The notes: generated by a model from the letters alone, not told the origin. 64,000 nucleotides of DNA from Cunninghamia lanceolata (GCA_027924645.1 BSBN01001807.1:13596001-13660000); one strand, 5' to 3'. Shown: positions 1 through 13,019, counted from the stretch's first letter. Numbers and translations are program-made.

Positions 1-81
1 AAGCATACAAATCAAAGATAATATCTCATGTAAATGGACATACTTAATAATCCGATCTCAATGTTGTGACTACCCACATGA

Positions 82-157
82 AACATAACAAAGTTCGTTA
101 CAAAATAGTTTGCAATGAATTAGAAGTTGTCACGCATTCATCGAACTTTGTTATGTT
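82..157. repeat. Perfect 16-base inverted repeat with 44-base loop
   Basis: AACATAACAAAGTTCG at 82-97 is exactly the reverse complement of 142-157. In copy B (about 16735-16812) the same place is only partly complementary. The hairpin is therefore specific to copy A or has been lost in copy B. Confidence 0.7.
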
Positions 158-1714
158 CAGTCCAACAAATGTGGCCTGAGACTATCATGGAGACATACCA
201 TTTACATGCACTATGTTTATGAAATAACCTTCCTATGGGTTACAATGTGTATCATGTCCGCTTACAGACTGAACTTGCTTCACTTGATGCCTTATAATGA
301 CCTAAGACACTTATGCGGCAAGAAAACTGGCTCAGTGACCAAACCCAAACACAACAAAACCTTGTGTATATATAGCATTCTACATCATAGCCCTTGGAGG
401 GAGATTTCAAATGCATATCCAATCATATCCGACATCCAAGATGCCCACATGGCTCCATCAAAAGAATGAAGCTGTTGGGAAGAGAGATCCACCTAGGATT
501 GCACAAGATCTATCTCACAATAGTAAGCATGCCAAATCCTCATAACTGTTGTCAAGTAAAAACGTATAACAATGAGGAGAAAATCAACCCCTAGGCACAA
601 TCACCAACTAGAGCAGTATTAAACACATCATTAGGTTGAGAAGATAGAAACTGTAAATGAACCTATCAAGATCATGCACAACTCAGTCCGTACCCTGCAA
701 CATGCCAACTCCTAAGAAAGACCAAGGGCAAACCAATAAATGGTGAAAAGACAACCAACCACCAACCAAGTCGACCACAAAGGCTTAAACATTTGAATAT
801 AACTCTCAAACTCAAAGCGCAAGACCATGATAGGTGAGATGAACAGTGGATCACGGAGTCGGTAAATATTTTGAACCCCATTTGAATAAAGGTCATCCTC
901 ATGGAAACAAAGAATATCAAACGATAACCAAGCACCAAAAACAAATTGGACACATCAAGGTGACAAGCAATTGCCTTAGATGAGTAAATCATTAGGGCAC
1001 CGTAAAGCCATCACTACCATGCTACAACAAGGGAGCTGCAATTCCACTGCAAAGATACGAATCACCATGATAAATGTCGTGGTAGGAACACAAACGACCA
1101 CAGGCATTACCGCCCGCTCAGCACAAACTAGGAATGAGCCACCATGAGCAAGAAATGCACTACTAGGAAGAAGAAAAGCCACTGCAATACGAACCAAGGA
1201 AACTACACAACTACAAAGTGGAGCAACTGCCAAAAGGGGCACAATCCACCTTAATTTTGTCAAACGAGCTCAAAACATTATTAGAACCCACCGCAAACCA
1301 AACATACTCACCACACAAAGGAAAGATCACCGCAAAAGGAGAAATAAGACTGGAAAAAATAGTATAAGCCCCTACAATAACAATAACAACATGAAGGAGT
1401 AATGTAGTAACAACTTAAAGTCGAGCATGCCACAAAGGGTCGTAACAAGGGATGGGGAGGCACTACAATGAATAACAAGGCATCGCACAACAAAGAGAAG
1501 AGACAAGAATCACAAAACAACATCACACAACACCGCAGTATTCAACCAAGACAAAATAAGGCCCGGAACATACATTTGGGTCAATATAAAGCATAGTTAT
1601 AAGACTCAACGAGTCTCAAGGCGAGCAAGTCAAAATGAGTCCCAGGGACTTGTGACCCAAGTACCCTAATAGTTTGCTCAAACTTGCCAGACTCGGTGAG
1701 TCAAACTAGAAGAC

Positions 1715-3171
1715 TAAAATATCCCAACCCCTGGTAGGATATTTACCTTTCTGATTTTGCTTGTCTTTGTTTTTTTGTTTGTATTGCTAATTGATTTGTT
1801 TGTGTTTTGGCAATGCTTTTAAACAGAAATAAAGTGCAAAAAACTAAAGAACTTTCAGCAAATGCATAATCAGAATTTTCACATTTTTCAATATCACAAC
1901 TAGCTGAAAATTTCCAGAATTTTATTACAATCAGAATATTGAGATTTTCTCAATTATAACAACTACCCAGTTCATAAAATACCGTCTAATGTCTAAATCC
2001 AACATACCCAAAAAATGTTTGCCACTTTGTCAAGGTGTTGTAATAGAAACCAGCAAACTGGAAGCTTGCAAACATGGACGACTTCCTCCAAACCCTCAGA
2101 ATAACACCTAGAAAATGATCCTCAAGATGCCTATGCTTAAGACGCCACAAATGATGAAGATTTGTAGACCAAAACCCAAGCACTTTCACCAAGAAACCCC
2201 ACGTGGCTGATTAAAAGTTGTACAACTGGCAAGGATGGTACGGCCAGCTCTAAGGAGACTCCCACGTGTCAATGAAGGAAGCTCAAACAGCAGGAAATAT
2301 AACAGTATATATATTTCTAATGACAAACAATATTCCTTTGAAAAACCTTGAATTAATCAACCCCAATGTGCACAGATGTGATTCCTGATTGAAGCCACCT
2401 GAAGAGCAAACTTTGGGTGGTAATTCACACCTGTAGAATGCTTAATCTGAGAAAATTCTAGTTCTCAAAGACTGCTTTGCAGAAAGAAACCCTTGTTTCT
2501 CCTCCACACAAAAAGCTCCCGTAATTTGCATAAGTATATGAATGTATGAATGAATATTCAATGTGCTTTTCAAAACTTTTATACCTCCTCATAGTGGCAC
2601 GATTTCCCAAGTGTTTTTTGATCATTAAAATATAATAAACATATTTGCTTTTGTTGACTTTATAACATATCTTTCACTTGGGCACTCAAAACAAAGACAT
2701 TTATTATTTGACTTTATATCATTAAATGAGCTTTTATAATAAAGTCAATTAAGTCATTATAATATTCACTTTTAATAATCAATTATTATTAAAGTATTAC
2801 TTTAATAATAATTAAACGCCATTACTCCAAGTCTCCATCAATAATGAACATTAATCAATTCCGTCAGCGCCAGGAGGTAACCCACTGAAACCTCTGCTCA
2901 CCAAGGTACCTTACTATAAATAGTAAAATTGGACCCCAACATCTAAGTGACTTACTAATTATAGTGAGTATGCAAAAACGGACTCCAAAACACCTCTAGA
3001 AGGCAAACCCTGACTATCACCAAGTACTGGAGAAGAAAACATCATAAACTACCATTAGAAGAACCAGAAAACTCCCTCACAAGGCCCTCTAATCACCATC
3101 ATTAGCCTACGAGGACCTGATGATAGACTAATCCACCAAACTCTAAGATTGGCTAAAAAGGGGACATTACA
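1715..3171. mobile_element. Solo LTR, family 1 copy 1 (inside the hAT-like element)
   Basis: The copy is flanked by the 5-base duplication AAGAC (1710-1714 and 3172-3176). It ends in GGGGACATTACA. Its start, TAAAATATCCC, looks like a mutated form of the expected inverted start TGTAATGTCCC. It holds no retroviral coding sequence. It shares its end and patches of interior (for example a TGTGCACnGATGTGATT-like stretch) with 3861-5224, so the two are diverged members of one family. Orientation is unknown. Confidence 0.6.
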
Positions 3172-3860
3172 AAGACTTGACGAAGTCAATGAAAATCAAG
3201 GGGGAAAATGAATAAAAAACAAAAAATAGTTAAACATAAAAGCAAAAAATAAAAATCATTTTGGGCCATGCTAGATGGAAAGCAACATTTTTTATTCTTT
3301 TGACTTTTTTCCAATTAAACCTCAAGTAATTGAATTACATTTATACTAGTTTGCTAAGCAAATCCCTATCCTAAGTAATGCTCCTATGGTTGTAGCAACA
3401 TTTGCAGACTTGTCGAGATACAAACACAAGACTCCACATAAAGATAACAATGTTTGGTTGCGTGATACAAGCTCCTTTCTACCATAGTTCATGACTCCAT
3501 ATTGTGATTTTTGTTTTTGATGCCATGGATATCATAATCCATGAGCTCTATACACCTAAAACACTTGACAATATTTATATATCTAAAAATGTTGTTTCCT
3601 TCAACTAAAATCTGCTTTTATACTCATGCGATTGATGTATACTTGTGTATGTGATCAAATTAGCTTCTATTTGATTCATTTATTGTGTCTTTAAAGTTTA
3701 TTTATTAAACGGTGCATGAAACATGTTTTAAATCCTTAAAATTTCTATATTTCATGGTTTTTTCAATTTGCCGAGTCTTGGCCAAGTTTGAGCATTGAGT
3801 CCGAGTCCAAGTCAAAAATCAACTTGCCGAGTCTGAGCATTGAGTCCGAGTCCAAGTCAA

Positions 3861-5224
3861 TGGAATGTGCACCCTTTGTTTGCAATAAGAAACTCAATGC
3901 AATTCATTAAAAGAAACTGATGCTACTGATTATTCTAAATTGTTTGTATTGAATGTCACAACTGTCATTAGATATCAGGACATAGAATGAACAACCAAAT
4001 AAATTGTTTACCTATAAAATCCAGTGATCAGGTTGATTTGGTATAACAAGGACTGAATCAACTCCTATTTCAACAAAACCCCATAGTAACCCTGCTGTCA
4101 TGCATCAGTGCTACAGAAAATCTTCTAATGTTGATATACAGCTGCTCCATGAATGCCAGGTACTACAGAAATCTGATTTGAACAAGCTTCACTCCTCTTC
4201 CAAAGTTGACATCACTGCATTGCTCCACATTTGAGACTGTTATCAATTACTTTGCAACCTCAAATCACCAGCGATCAGACCCAGAAGACCCACGCCCAGC
4301 AGTTTGTTTGTACGGCCCTGTCAAAGTAAGATAAGCCACAGAAAATCATACACAACAGTAACACTAATGGAATGTGCTCAGAAAGGGTCGCCTCTTGGGA
4401 TCTTATAATGGGCAATCTTCATTTTTATTCAAACTCCAGTCTATGAGTCACTGCAACCACCAACAACACCTGCTATATGGCCCTAAAATTGTTCGGTCTG
4501 AAGTAGAAAACAAGGAAACTCCAAGCAACTCACTCACACAACACCAAAACTTCTCAAACGAATTGTCAGAACAAACCAAAATTTGCAAACCTGATTATAT
4601 CAGAATACATCAAACTCCATTATGCACGAGTATGATTTCTGAGTGAAATCATCTACTATCCAGCTAGGACTGATATTGCACAATCGAAACTGGAGGTGAA
4701 TTTGAGGTAAACACCTCACAATACCTTGCTAAACAACTCAGGCTCTCAAAGAACAATGGAACTATCAAAACTGCATGAATCCCATCCCAAATGAGCGAAT
4801 GTTCTCTTAAAAAACCCCTAAGCCCAACAGGAATAGCAAAGAATAATGTCAAACCACCCTCTGACGCCACACAGAGAATCTAGGACTGAAAATAGAATAG
4901 GATATGGTCAAAGCACTCTCTGATCCTACTCAGCCAATGCCAGCCCAAAATAGACAATGAATTAACTTGATTTTTCCACCACAATGGAGCACTCCCCACA
5001 AACATACTGGGCCTAAAAATAGACATGACCAGCTGGAGGGACCCACCAAGACGCATGCCAATTTCAGGCAGTAACCACTACTTTTAAAAGAATATAAAAT
5101 TAAAGTGATATATTTTGGTCTTTTAAAAGTTATATTTTCCCTTACCAAATAGTTAGCTTTCGGGAGATAATTAAAAGCTAACATAATTTCAATTTTCTAT
5201 TATTAAGGCAAAGGGGACATTACA
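3861..5224. mobile_element. Solo LTR, family 1 copy 2 (inside the hAT-like element)
   Basis: It is flanked by the 5-base duplication GTCAA (3856-3860 and 5225-5229). The ends are TGGAATGTGCACCCTTTG and GCAAAGGGGACATTACA, which are imperfect inverted repeats with TG...CA tips. It is 1,364 bases long with no gag or pol. It is related to 1715-3171. Confidence 0.65.
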
Positions 5225-5317
5225 GTCAAAAATCAACTTGTCGAGTCTATGTCTTGTAACACTGATATAAAGAGAGTGCAACAAGTAAAAACACCTAAAT
5301 TAGTCAAGGATTTGGAT

Positions 5318-5850
5318 GCAAGCCAATATTGGCTTTAATTGGGGACATGTATCCAAAATGGATGCAACGAGAACTACAGCCAAGTCTCTGAGAGCAAACC
5401 AAAACACAAATGCAATGAGCGAGTCAAAACATAAATCTGATCAAAGGGACACAAGACAACACTTCACCATGATCAACAACGGTCATGGCTGCACAACACA
5501 ACACAACAAAAACAAACAGTTACAACACCAAAATACCTTATCGATTCAAAAAAGTAATGCTTAAGGTGTTGGCTATCAACTAGCAACTCCATGAGATCAC
5601 CTTCCAAACACCTTACATGAATGTGCCTTGACCGCACTTATCTACAATTTGATACAAACCAATATGTAAAACATCAAACTTACCATGCTTTCCTTTGTCC
5701 TCTAATTTGGCATTCCATATGAGGACCAAATCTCTTGGCTAAAAACATGTTTGATGTACCTTTTTATCAAATAACAATTTCATTTTTTGTTGCTGCACCA
5801 ACACTCTCTCATGTGTGATCCTCCTGCTCTCATCTAATTATGTCAATTCA
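5318..5850 (-). pseudogene. Ty3-type integrase C-terminal remnant (second half)
   Basis: On the minus strand, 5850 to about 5570 reads in broken frames as the end of a Ty3-lineage integrase, with a stretch like RDLVLIWNAKLEDKGKHGKF followed by a LKHYF-like ending. The rest, to 5318, is the non-coding end of the internal region before LTR-like copy A. It is the continuation of 16735-15707; the chromovirus at 5856-15701 separates the halves, with CATAT duplicated on both sides. Several stops are present. Assignment to the Tat/Athila side of Ty3 elements is inference from the sequence style. Confidence 0.6.
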
Positions 5851-6118
5851 CATATTGATGAAGGGGGTAAATCATAAAACACACAACAGAAATGGAACAC
5901 AGAAAATAGAATATTTCTTTATTGATCTGGGCAACTTATTACATTACAGAAGCTCAATTACAATCAGAGGAATCAATCCTCCACAGGCTGCAACACACTA
6001 CATCTACACATCACCAAGGTCTAGAATCTTTTGCCTTCTGTAACCCCAAATCAACTAGGGTTTTTGTTTTCCCACCTATTCTTGACTCTACACTTTCCCC
6101 CTTAACTCTGCTACTACC

Positions 6119-9100
6119 TGTTGTGACCAAATCACACATCGCCCCATTGCAAATGGGGACCCCCTCTTTTTTGAATTCCAATGCTTTGCATTAAGATTTG
6201 GATGATGTCTTTAGTTTGTTTCATGATGAAGTCAGTAGTGTTGGAGTCTTATAGTCCCTTGATGACCTGATCCTGATGTTTGAGATCCTGAAAATGACTA
6301 AGTCTGGTAGCCTAAAATCCTGAGATCCTGAAAATTGACTAAGTCTGAAATCTGGTGAATCCTCCAAATTCTAGATTTTGCATGTTAAATCTGGTGGATT
6401 CGAGACCTATCTCAAACATCCTGGTATATTGAAAAATATTTAAAGTATAAGTTATACTTAAATATATTTTTCAATATACCTTACCTTGGCGACTTACATT
6501 TCTAGGCGCGAATTCGCTTGAGGACCTTGGGCGCATTTTCCCATCTGCAGAGACCCAAACCAGCGCCTTCAGTTGAGACTCCAATGTGCGCCTAGAGGAG
6601 ATCAACTTTCAAACACTCCAGAGGATGGCGCTTGTACTAGAATTGACACAAGAAGCCTTAAACATCAAAAGGGTTTGACAAAGGAATAATTTAAAGCTTA
6701 GGCACCCTTTCCATGTCTGCATGATCACCAAATTGTGCCTTCAATTGAAGTAGGGAAGCCTAGGCGCCCATTCCTTGTTACTCCTTTCCACTAAGGCGCC
6801 TTGAGGTGAGATGAAGTCTAAGTCCATGTTAATTAGCGCCTAAGAGTATGAGGGTTTAAAGAGTCATCTTGAGTTTCCAAATAGAGTAAAGGCATCCAAG
6901 TGAATGCACCAAGATACAACATGAAGTTAACACTCCTAGAGAATAGGGCCTAATGATAAGAGGGATTTCAATCACTAAAACTCAAGATGAGGTTTAGGCG
7001 CTCCTTGTTATTTAAACCATCTTTTTGAGCGCCTAGGAAAGGGAAAATTGTAAAGTTTTATCATCATAAGCACCCTATGTCTTCACTCTCTTTTGGGCGC
7101 CCTTATATGGATTTTAAGAAGTTTTGAGCACTTAGAAGTGATGGATTAAAGAAGCTATTTTAGCGCCTAAGAGGTGAAGCTTGAAAGTGAAGTCTTGAAA
7201 CTTGAAGTAAGGTGCCCTAATGAAGAAAGGAAAAATTATATGAATAGACATCCAGGAGTAAGCGCTTGAAAGGAAGAAGCATGTTAAATCATGTTTAATT
7301 ATGAAAAGCCTAAAAATGACAAACTTGAAGCTATTTAAACCTAGGCGCACTTTTTAACTCTCAACACCTTAAGAAGCGCCTGGAGGAGAGAATGAAGGCT
7401 TGGTGAAGCCCAAACATGAAAAGAAATCATTTGATGACTAAGAAATGAGCTAAGTGACCTTAGGCGCCCTATCTTGCCTTCCCAAATCATTTCTAGCGCC
7501 TTAAGATCATAATGTTGGTGTAACTTCAAATCAGCGCCTAGCCTTGTGAAGACGAAGATCAAGTATGAAGGAACTCACCTTGTTAAAGTAGAGAGTCATA
7601 ATTGTCAAATTGAGTTTGAAATGATAAAAGTAAGGCTATTTTATCTTGGCGCCTTTTTACCTCCATGAAGACTTGAACTAGCGCCTTGAAGAGAATCACT
7701 CAAGTTCATACCTAGAAGTAGGCGTCTTGATAAGAGAAATCACTTTAAACTATTGCAGTTGTTAGAAATCATTTAAACTTATGAATGTGGGATTAAATTG
7801 TAGTAGGCGCACTTTGCACCTTTCTAACATCATATAGGCGCCTAGACTTGAAAAGACTTACTTGAATGTTTAAAGTTATTCCTATCTTATGAAGTGATTG
7901 ATACATTGTTTACTTTGTCTTGTAGGGACATTAATAAAGCTAAGGATTTATACATGGAGTCACTTTCAAGCGAGAACTTTGGAGTTACCTTCACCCAAAG
8001 GGTCACTTTCAAAGAGGCATCATGCAAGCCACCTTTGGAGATAACATCATGTTGGACTATATCAAGTTCAAGTGTACTTCATCAAAAGGCATCATGTTAA
8101 AGACATCCATCATTCATTCAACTTCAAGTTCCATTCAACCTTCAAGTCTTTGAGAAGAGTCTTCTACTCCGATTCATGAAGCAAGCTTCATCATCTACTC
8201 TTACATGAAGGAAGTATACATCATCATCATCTACTCTATTACTCACTCTTCAAGAAGGAGTATCATCGAAGAAGATCAACCTACCTACAAGAAGGAAGAA
8301 GTCATGCAAGTGAAGCAACATGTATCATACTCATCCAGTTTACAAGAAGAGAAATCAAGGCAAGATGTTGCAACAAGTTGTATTTCTAAACATGCAAGTT
8401 CAAGCAATCACATTGAATATGTCACTACAAGATGATACAATTTGAGTTTGCTAAGGTGGCACCTATGTGGCGAGTACACATCAATTCAATAGTATTAAAT
8501 GTATCATTTAATAAAAGAAGCCAAAGGGATTCCTATGTGGAAGATATTTTAAATGATTTCGCCTTACCTTATCACATTGGAAAACGTGTCTTCATTGCCT
8601 CTCTCTTTTGTGCTAAAAATAGCAAATTGTTGTAACTACCTACTGAGGTGGCATGATCTGAGCCCTTGGCTATCGAATTGATTTTAGCCATTCATTGTAA
8701 TCTAGAGCACTATATAAAGGCCTTGTTGCCTCATTTGTAATTCAGTAGTTCATAGATTAGAGACTAGAGATTAGGCTAGTAGGAGTAGAATAGGAGAAAC
8801 TCTCGAAATTCTTTGAGAGTACTTGAAGTTGTTGTAAATATTTCTCAAGATTAATGCAAAGACATTGGAGCATTGTTGGGTGTTAAGTGTAGTCTTGTGG
8901 AGTAACATGATTTCTTGTATCTTAATGAAGTGGAGAGATGTTTCAAAGTAGATTAAAAGTAGATTAGAAGCTCTTTGATGTAATGTATGTTTGTATTGGA
9001 TATTTGATCAACTCCTAGCTCATGCTTTTAACATTCATCGCTGGTGAAGTGTTGTGTGAAGCTAGTCTGAGCCTTATTTGTATAAGTTCGATTGTGGATG

Positions 9101-9585
9101 CTTGTTTGAGTTGCGCCGTTCAATGGGTGCTTGTATAAGCTTTCATGATTTGAAAACCATTCGCATAACCTTAGGAGATTGCACCAACTTCACGTAGTTG
9201 TAGGCACCCTTGGCAAAGTGAAGTTAGGTTTATCAAGGAGTTTGTCTATTTATACATCATCATTGCCCCATTGACCTTAGATTAGTTCCTTTAACCTTTA
9301 TCTTTTTCATTTCTTTATCATTGAGACCTTGTATATAAATCATCCACATTGAAGGAGAGATAAGCTAAACGAATGAAAGAAGAAGAATCTGCATAAGTCC
9401 CTTTGTGATTATCAGCAAGATCACATGTAATCACTGAGTTAACCCATCAGGAATCATAAATAGGGAACCTTGGAGTTACTTCACTGGATCACATAGTTCA
9501 GCCTTTGAAGAGCTTTATTCAAGAGAGAGTGGGATACTCTAGTGTTTTACTCTATTGTTGACTTGTCTAAAAACAAACATCAACA
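6119..9585 (+). mobile_element. Giant (3,467-base) solo LTR nested in the chromovirus LTR
   Basis: The insertion begins TGTTGTGACC and ends CATCAACA, flanked by the 5-base duplication CTACC (6114-6118 and 9586-9590). The intact LTR at 14832 shows the empty site. It has no gag or pol frame. A TATA box at 8711 suggests a U3 of about 2.6 kb on the plus strand. From about 6490 to 7850 the word GCGCC (often TAGGCGCCT or TAGCGCCT) recurs every few tens of bases in otherwise AT-rich DNA. Short ORFs at 7894-8635 look like chance. A solo LTR from unequal recombination is the simplest reading. Confidence 0.8.
8711..8718 (+). promoter_or_regulatory. TATA box of the giant LTR
   Basis: TATATAAAGG lies in a local context GAGCACTATATAAAGGCCTTG, typical of a plant LTR promoter. 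The duplicated CTACC target sites place it about 2.6 kb into the LTR. Start-site position was not determined. Confidence 0.55.
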
Positions 9586-10235
9586 CTACCCAGGGTTCCC
9601 AAAATAGTCATCAATAGCACTTTTTGGCGGCCTCCAGCTAAATTTCAAAATTTGCAACTCCCTCCAAAAGTAGGTCAACTTCCAGGAAGCATAACTTTTG
9701 ATCCGGGTGTCTGATTGACAAACTGTTTTAAGCGCCGAAAAGCTCGCGATGTGAACTATCACACCGGAAATCCGTAAACGGATTTCCATTAACTTTTCGA
9801 GACATTATGGAATGTTTTCGTGCCTCATCTTGTTTCGGAAATTTTCAGGGGCTTTTCGGAAAACAAAAACTTTAATATCTTTCAACTCACAAATGATCTT
9901 TGCCTAATTCCTTCGCCAAAGGTCTTATATTTCCGTTATGAAGCTTTCTGCAAGTTTTCGCTTCTATCCGTGCCCAAATGCAAACTTTTTTAAAATGGCA
10001 GGTAAACTTTCCAAAACTGGCAGTTTGCTATTTTTAGCAGTTTTGGAAAAATTGAAAGTCCTACATCATTATTCAAGAGATTATGGAACCAGAAATACTA
10101 ATTATGGAAAGAAATGAAAACAACTGTAATGATTTTGAAGCAACATCTTTTTGGGTGATGCAAGATTGCCCTTACACCACTGGATGCTCCTACATTAGAC
10201 ACCCAGGGCAATTTGAGAAGTGACCCTGTCACATC

Positions 10236-11711
10236 TCAGGGGTTCGTTTGAGGAAAACCCAAATGGTCAACTTCTACCTTAGACAACCAAGAAGAATCTT
10301 CAACAGGCCTTCCTTTCCATTTCACCAGATAATCTTCATATTGCCTGTTCTGAGTACTTCTTTCCACACGGCTATCCAATATCTCTTCTATCTCCTCCGT
10401 TGAAGTAGATGCCAAAATACTCCACTGTTCTTGTGTCGATCCATCCTCTGTGCCACCTTCATGATATTTTGTTAAATCAGCAATGTTGAACACAAGAGAA
10501 ATATTGATCCCACTCGGTAGCTCTATCTCATATGCATTTCCTGAATCATGCTTCTTCAGGATTCTGCACGGTCTAAATTTCTTCATTTTCAACTTATTGT
10601 ATGTTCCAATTGGGAACCTTTATTTTCTCAAGTGAACCATGACTTCATCTCCTACATGGAACTCCTTATATCTCCTCTTCTGATCTGCCTTAGCCTTGTA
10701 CTGAATATTCATCTTAATAATGTGCTTCCTCACCTCTTCATGCAAATTCTTCAGATGATCTACAAAGTCTTCAGCTTCAGCACTTGTCTTTTCTCCTTTG
10801 TCTAGCTCCCTTAACTCAAAAGCATTTCTTGGACTATTGCCATATACAATCTGTAATGGTGATTTACCAGTACTCCTATTGACAGAATTGTTGTAAGCAA
10901 ATTCTGCCTAAAGTAAAATCAAATCCCATCCCTTGGGCTTATCTCCTACTAAGGCATCGTAGCAAGTTACCCAAACTCATATTCACCACTTCCGTCTGTC
11001 CATCAACCTGTGGATGGTGTGCAGAACTGAACTTCAAATCCGTCTTCAACTTCTTCCACAATGTCCTCCAAAAATAACCAACAAACTTGGTATCTCGATC
11101 TGAAACTATGCTCTTTGGTAGACCGTGTAATCTCACCACCTCCCTGAAAAATAATTCAGCAATATGAACAATATCATTAGTCTTCTTGCAAGGAATGAAA
11201 TGTGTCATCTTTGAGAATCTATCCACCACCACAAAAATGGAATCATGTCCTCTATGTGTCCTTGGTAATCCAAGAACAAAATCCATACTAATATCATTCC
11301 GTGGCTTCTCTGATACAGATAGTGGCTGATATATACCTGTATTCTGACTTGCTCCTTTCGCCATCTGACATACTCTGCAACTCTGTACAAATTTCCTCAC
11401 ATCCGGTTGCAACTGTGGCCAATAATAATTTTCACCAACAATAGCAATGGTCTTATCTTGACCAAAGTGTCCGCCAATCCTCCACTATGCTTCTCCTTAA
11501 TCAAGTTCTCTCTCATGGAACTCCTTGGAATGCACAGCTGGCTTCCTTTAAACAACATGCCATCTTGGATTATGAAATCCAACCATTTTGTCATGTCCAA
11601 CGTAACAGGCTCCAGGCAAGCTTTCCAAGCCTCTGCAAAATCTAGATCTTCAAGATACAAACTTTTGAGCTCATCGAACCCAACAACCTCTATCTTCATT
11701 TCTGTCAACAA
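10236..11711 (-). pseudogene. Chromovirus integrase with C-terminal chromodomain (broken)
   Basis: The protein joins retrotransposon cDNA to host chromatin. Reading down from 11711, an HHCC zinc-binding region (KHSGGLA, then CRVCQ) precedes the catalytic core. The core acidic residues are visible in the sequence: D in MDFVLGLP, D in SDRDTKF, E in QTEVV. A further stretch near 10930-10820 matches the usual FAYNNSVN-type motif. The end at 10592-10236 is a chromodomain containing YLVKWKGRPVEDSSWL, known to guide chromoviruses to marked chromatin. Frame breaks occur near 11400, near 10940 and between 10820 and 10592. Confidence 0.88.
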
Positions 11712-11714
11712 ATT

Positions 11715-12980
11715 CTACCTTCTGCTCAAGGCGTCTGCAACTCTGTTGGACTTCCCACTCCTGTGCTTCAAAACAAAAGTATAACTCTGCAAAAACTCAA
11801 CCCATTTCAAGTGTCTTTGATTTAACTTTCCTTGACTATTAAGATACTGCAAAGCCTGGTGATCAGTATATAAAACAAACTCTTTTGGCAACAAATAATG
11901 TCTCCATTTCTTCAAATGCCTGAACTATTGTATAAAACTCTTGATCATAAACAGAATACTTTTTCTTGGCATTGTTAAGCTTCTCACTAAAATAGGCAAT
12001 GGGCTTACCTTCTTGACTCAAAACAGCTCCTATAGCACTACCACTAGCATCACAATCTACCTTAAATACTTTATTGAAATCTAGAAGCGCCAAAACATAT
12101 TGCTCTGTGACTTTCTGCTTCAATGTATCAAATCTTTTGTCTACTCCTTTAGTCCATCTAAACTCTTTTCTATCCCCTCTCATTGTCTCACTTAGGGGTG
12201 CACAAATGCTACTAAAATTCCTGATAAACTTTCTGTAAAAACTTGCCAAACCATGAACAGATCTTTACCTCTGTAGCACTTCTCGGTGTAGGCCATTCAA
12301 TGATAGCCCTTACTTTTTCTGGGTCCATCTTAAGACCTTCCTCTGAGACAACAAATCCAAGGTATACCAACTCCTTTGCAAAACTACATTTCTTCAAATT
12401 AATCAACTTCTCCCTCAGCTTCTCTAGAACTCTTCTAATATGCATCAGATGCTCATCCCAAGTCTTATTGAAAATCAAAATATCATCCAAATAAACAATA
12501 ACAAAACTTCACAAAAATTCTTTCAATACCTCGTTCATGAGCCGCATGAATGTGCTCGGTGCATTGGTTAACCCAAATGGCATGACTAACCACTCATACG
12601 AACCCTCCTTTGTCTTGAAGGTTGTCTTCCATTCATCTCCTTCTCTGATTCGAATCTGGTGATACTCACTCTTCAGGTCAATCTTCGTGAAGTACTTGGC
12701 TCTACTCAAACAATCCATTATTGGCAATGGAAACCTGTACTTGATCGTGATCTTATTGATGGCTCGAGAGTCTGTACACATTCTCCACTCTCCATCTTTC
12801 TTTGGTGCTAGTACTGCAGGTACCACACATGGACTTAGGCTCTCTTATCAATCCCTTCCTCAACAACTCCTGAACTTGTCTGTTCAACTCTTCACTCTCT
12901 GCTGGAGTCATTCTATGGGCTGCCTTATTTAGCAAACTGACTCCTGGTATCAAATCCATTTGATGACTTATCTTCCTCAT
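11715..12980 (-). pseudogene. Chromovirus reverse transcriptase and RNase H (broken)
   Basis: Reverse transcriptase motifs run down from 12980: [20 protein letters not shown], then [28 protein letters not shown], and the catalytic YLDDILIF near 12490. A TGA stop at 12509-12511 falls just before the catalytic motif, with the frame otherwise continuous. Frameshifts near 12240 and 11915 break the RNase H, whose DCDASGSAIGAVL and [10 protein letters not shown] motifs are clear. It ends at VADALSRR. The enzyme would copy element RNA into DNA in virus-like particles. It cannot be made as a whole protein from this copy. Confidence 0.9.
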
Positions 12981-13019
12981 TGGTGGTAAACCCTCTAGTA
13001 CATTATCAGAGACAATATC

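Larger units (their letters stand above)
1592..5264. mobile_element. hAT-like DNA transposon, non-autonomous, carrying two nested solo LTRs
   Basis: The element is flanked by an 8-base duplication, ATATAAAG (1584-1591 and 5265-5272). Its ends are imperfect inverted repeats: CATAGTTATAAGAC on the left, and the complement of the right end reads CAGTGTTACAAGAC, 3 mismatches in 14. Sub-terminal GACTCGnCGAGTC-like words recur at both ends and near 3770-3860. Without the two solo LTRs inside it, the body is only about 850 bases and has no transposase ORF. An 8-base duplication with CA(G/T) ends fits the hAT superfamily. Assignment rests on ends only. Confidence 0.6.
79..5317 (-). repeat. LTR-like direct repeat, copy A (split by a hAT-like insertion)
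   Basis: Bases 79-1591 and 5273-5317 match 16732-18317 colinearly and in the same direction, at roughly 80-85% identity judged by eye. The copy is interrupted by 1592-5264. Read on the minus strand it begins near TGCATCCAAATCC, against TGTCCAAATCC in copy B. It lies downstream of the integrase-end remnant at 5318-5850, as a 3' LTR would. The match starts near base 79, but the repeat may continue beyond the window because copy B seems cut at that point by a deletion. Short ORFs inside it change frame between the copies, so it does not look coding. Confidence 0.6.
5856..10197 (-). repeat. 3' LTR of the chromovirus, split by a solo LTR
   Basis: Bases 5856-6118 and 9591-10197 together match 14832-15701. 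The gap is the 3,467-base insertion with its CTACC duplication. The inner end has decayed from GCATCA to ACATTA. Confidence 0.9.

Noticed and set aside
672..1526. Hydrophobic minus-strand ORFs (and counterparts at 17573-18282)
   Set aside because: They lie in the LTR-like repeat; the frames shift and stop differently in the two copies, so they are not conserved coding sequence.
7894..8635. ORFs inside the giant solo LTR
   Set aside because: Polar, His/Ser-rich, no homologue recognised, located just upstream of the LTR TATA box; probably chance.
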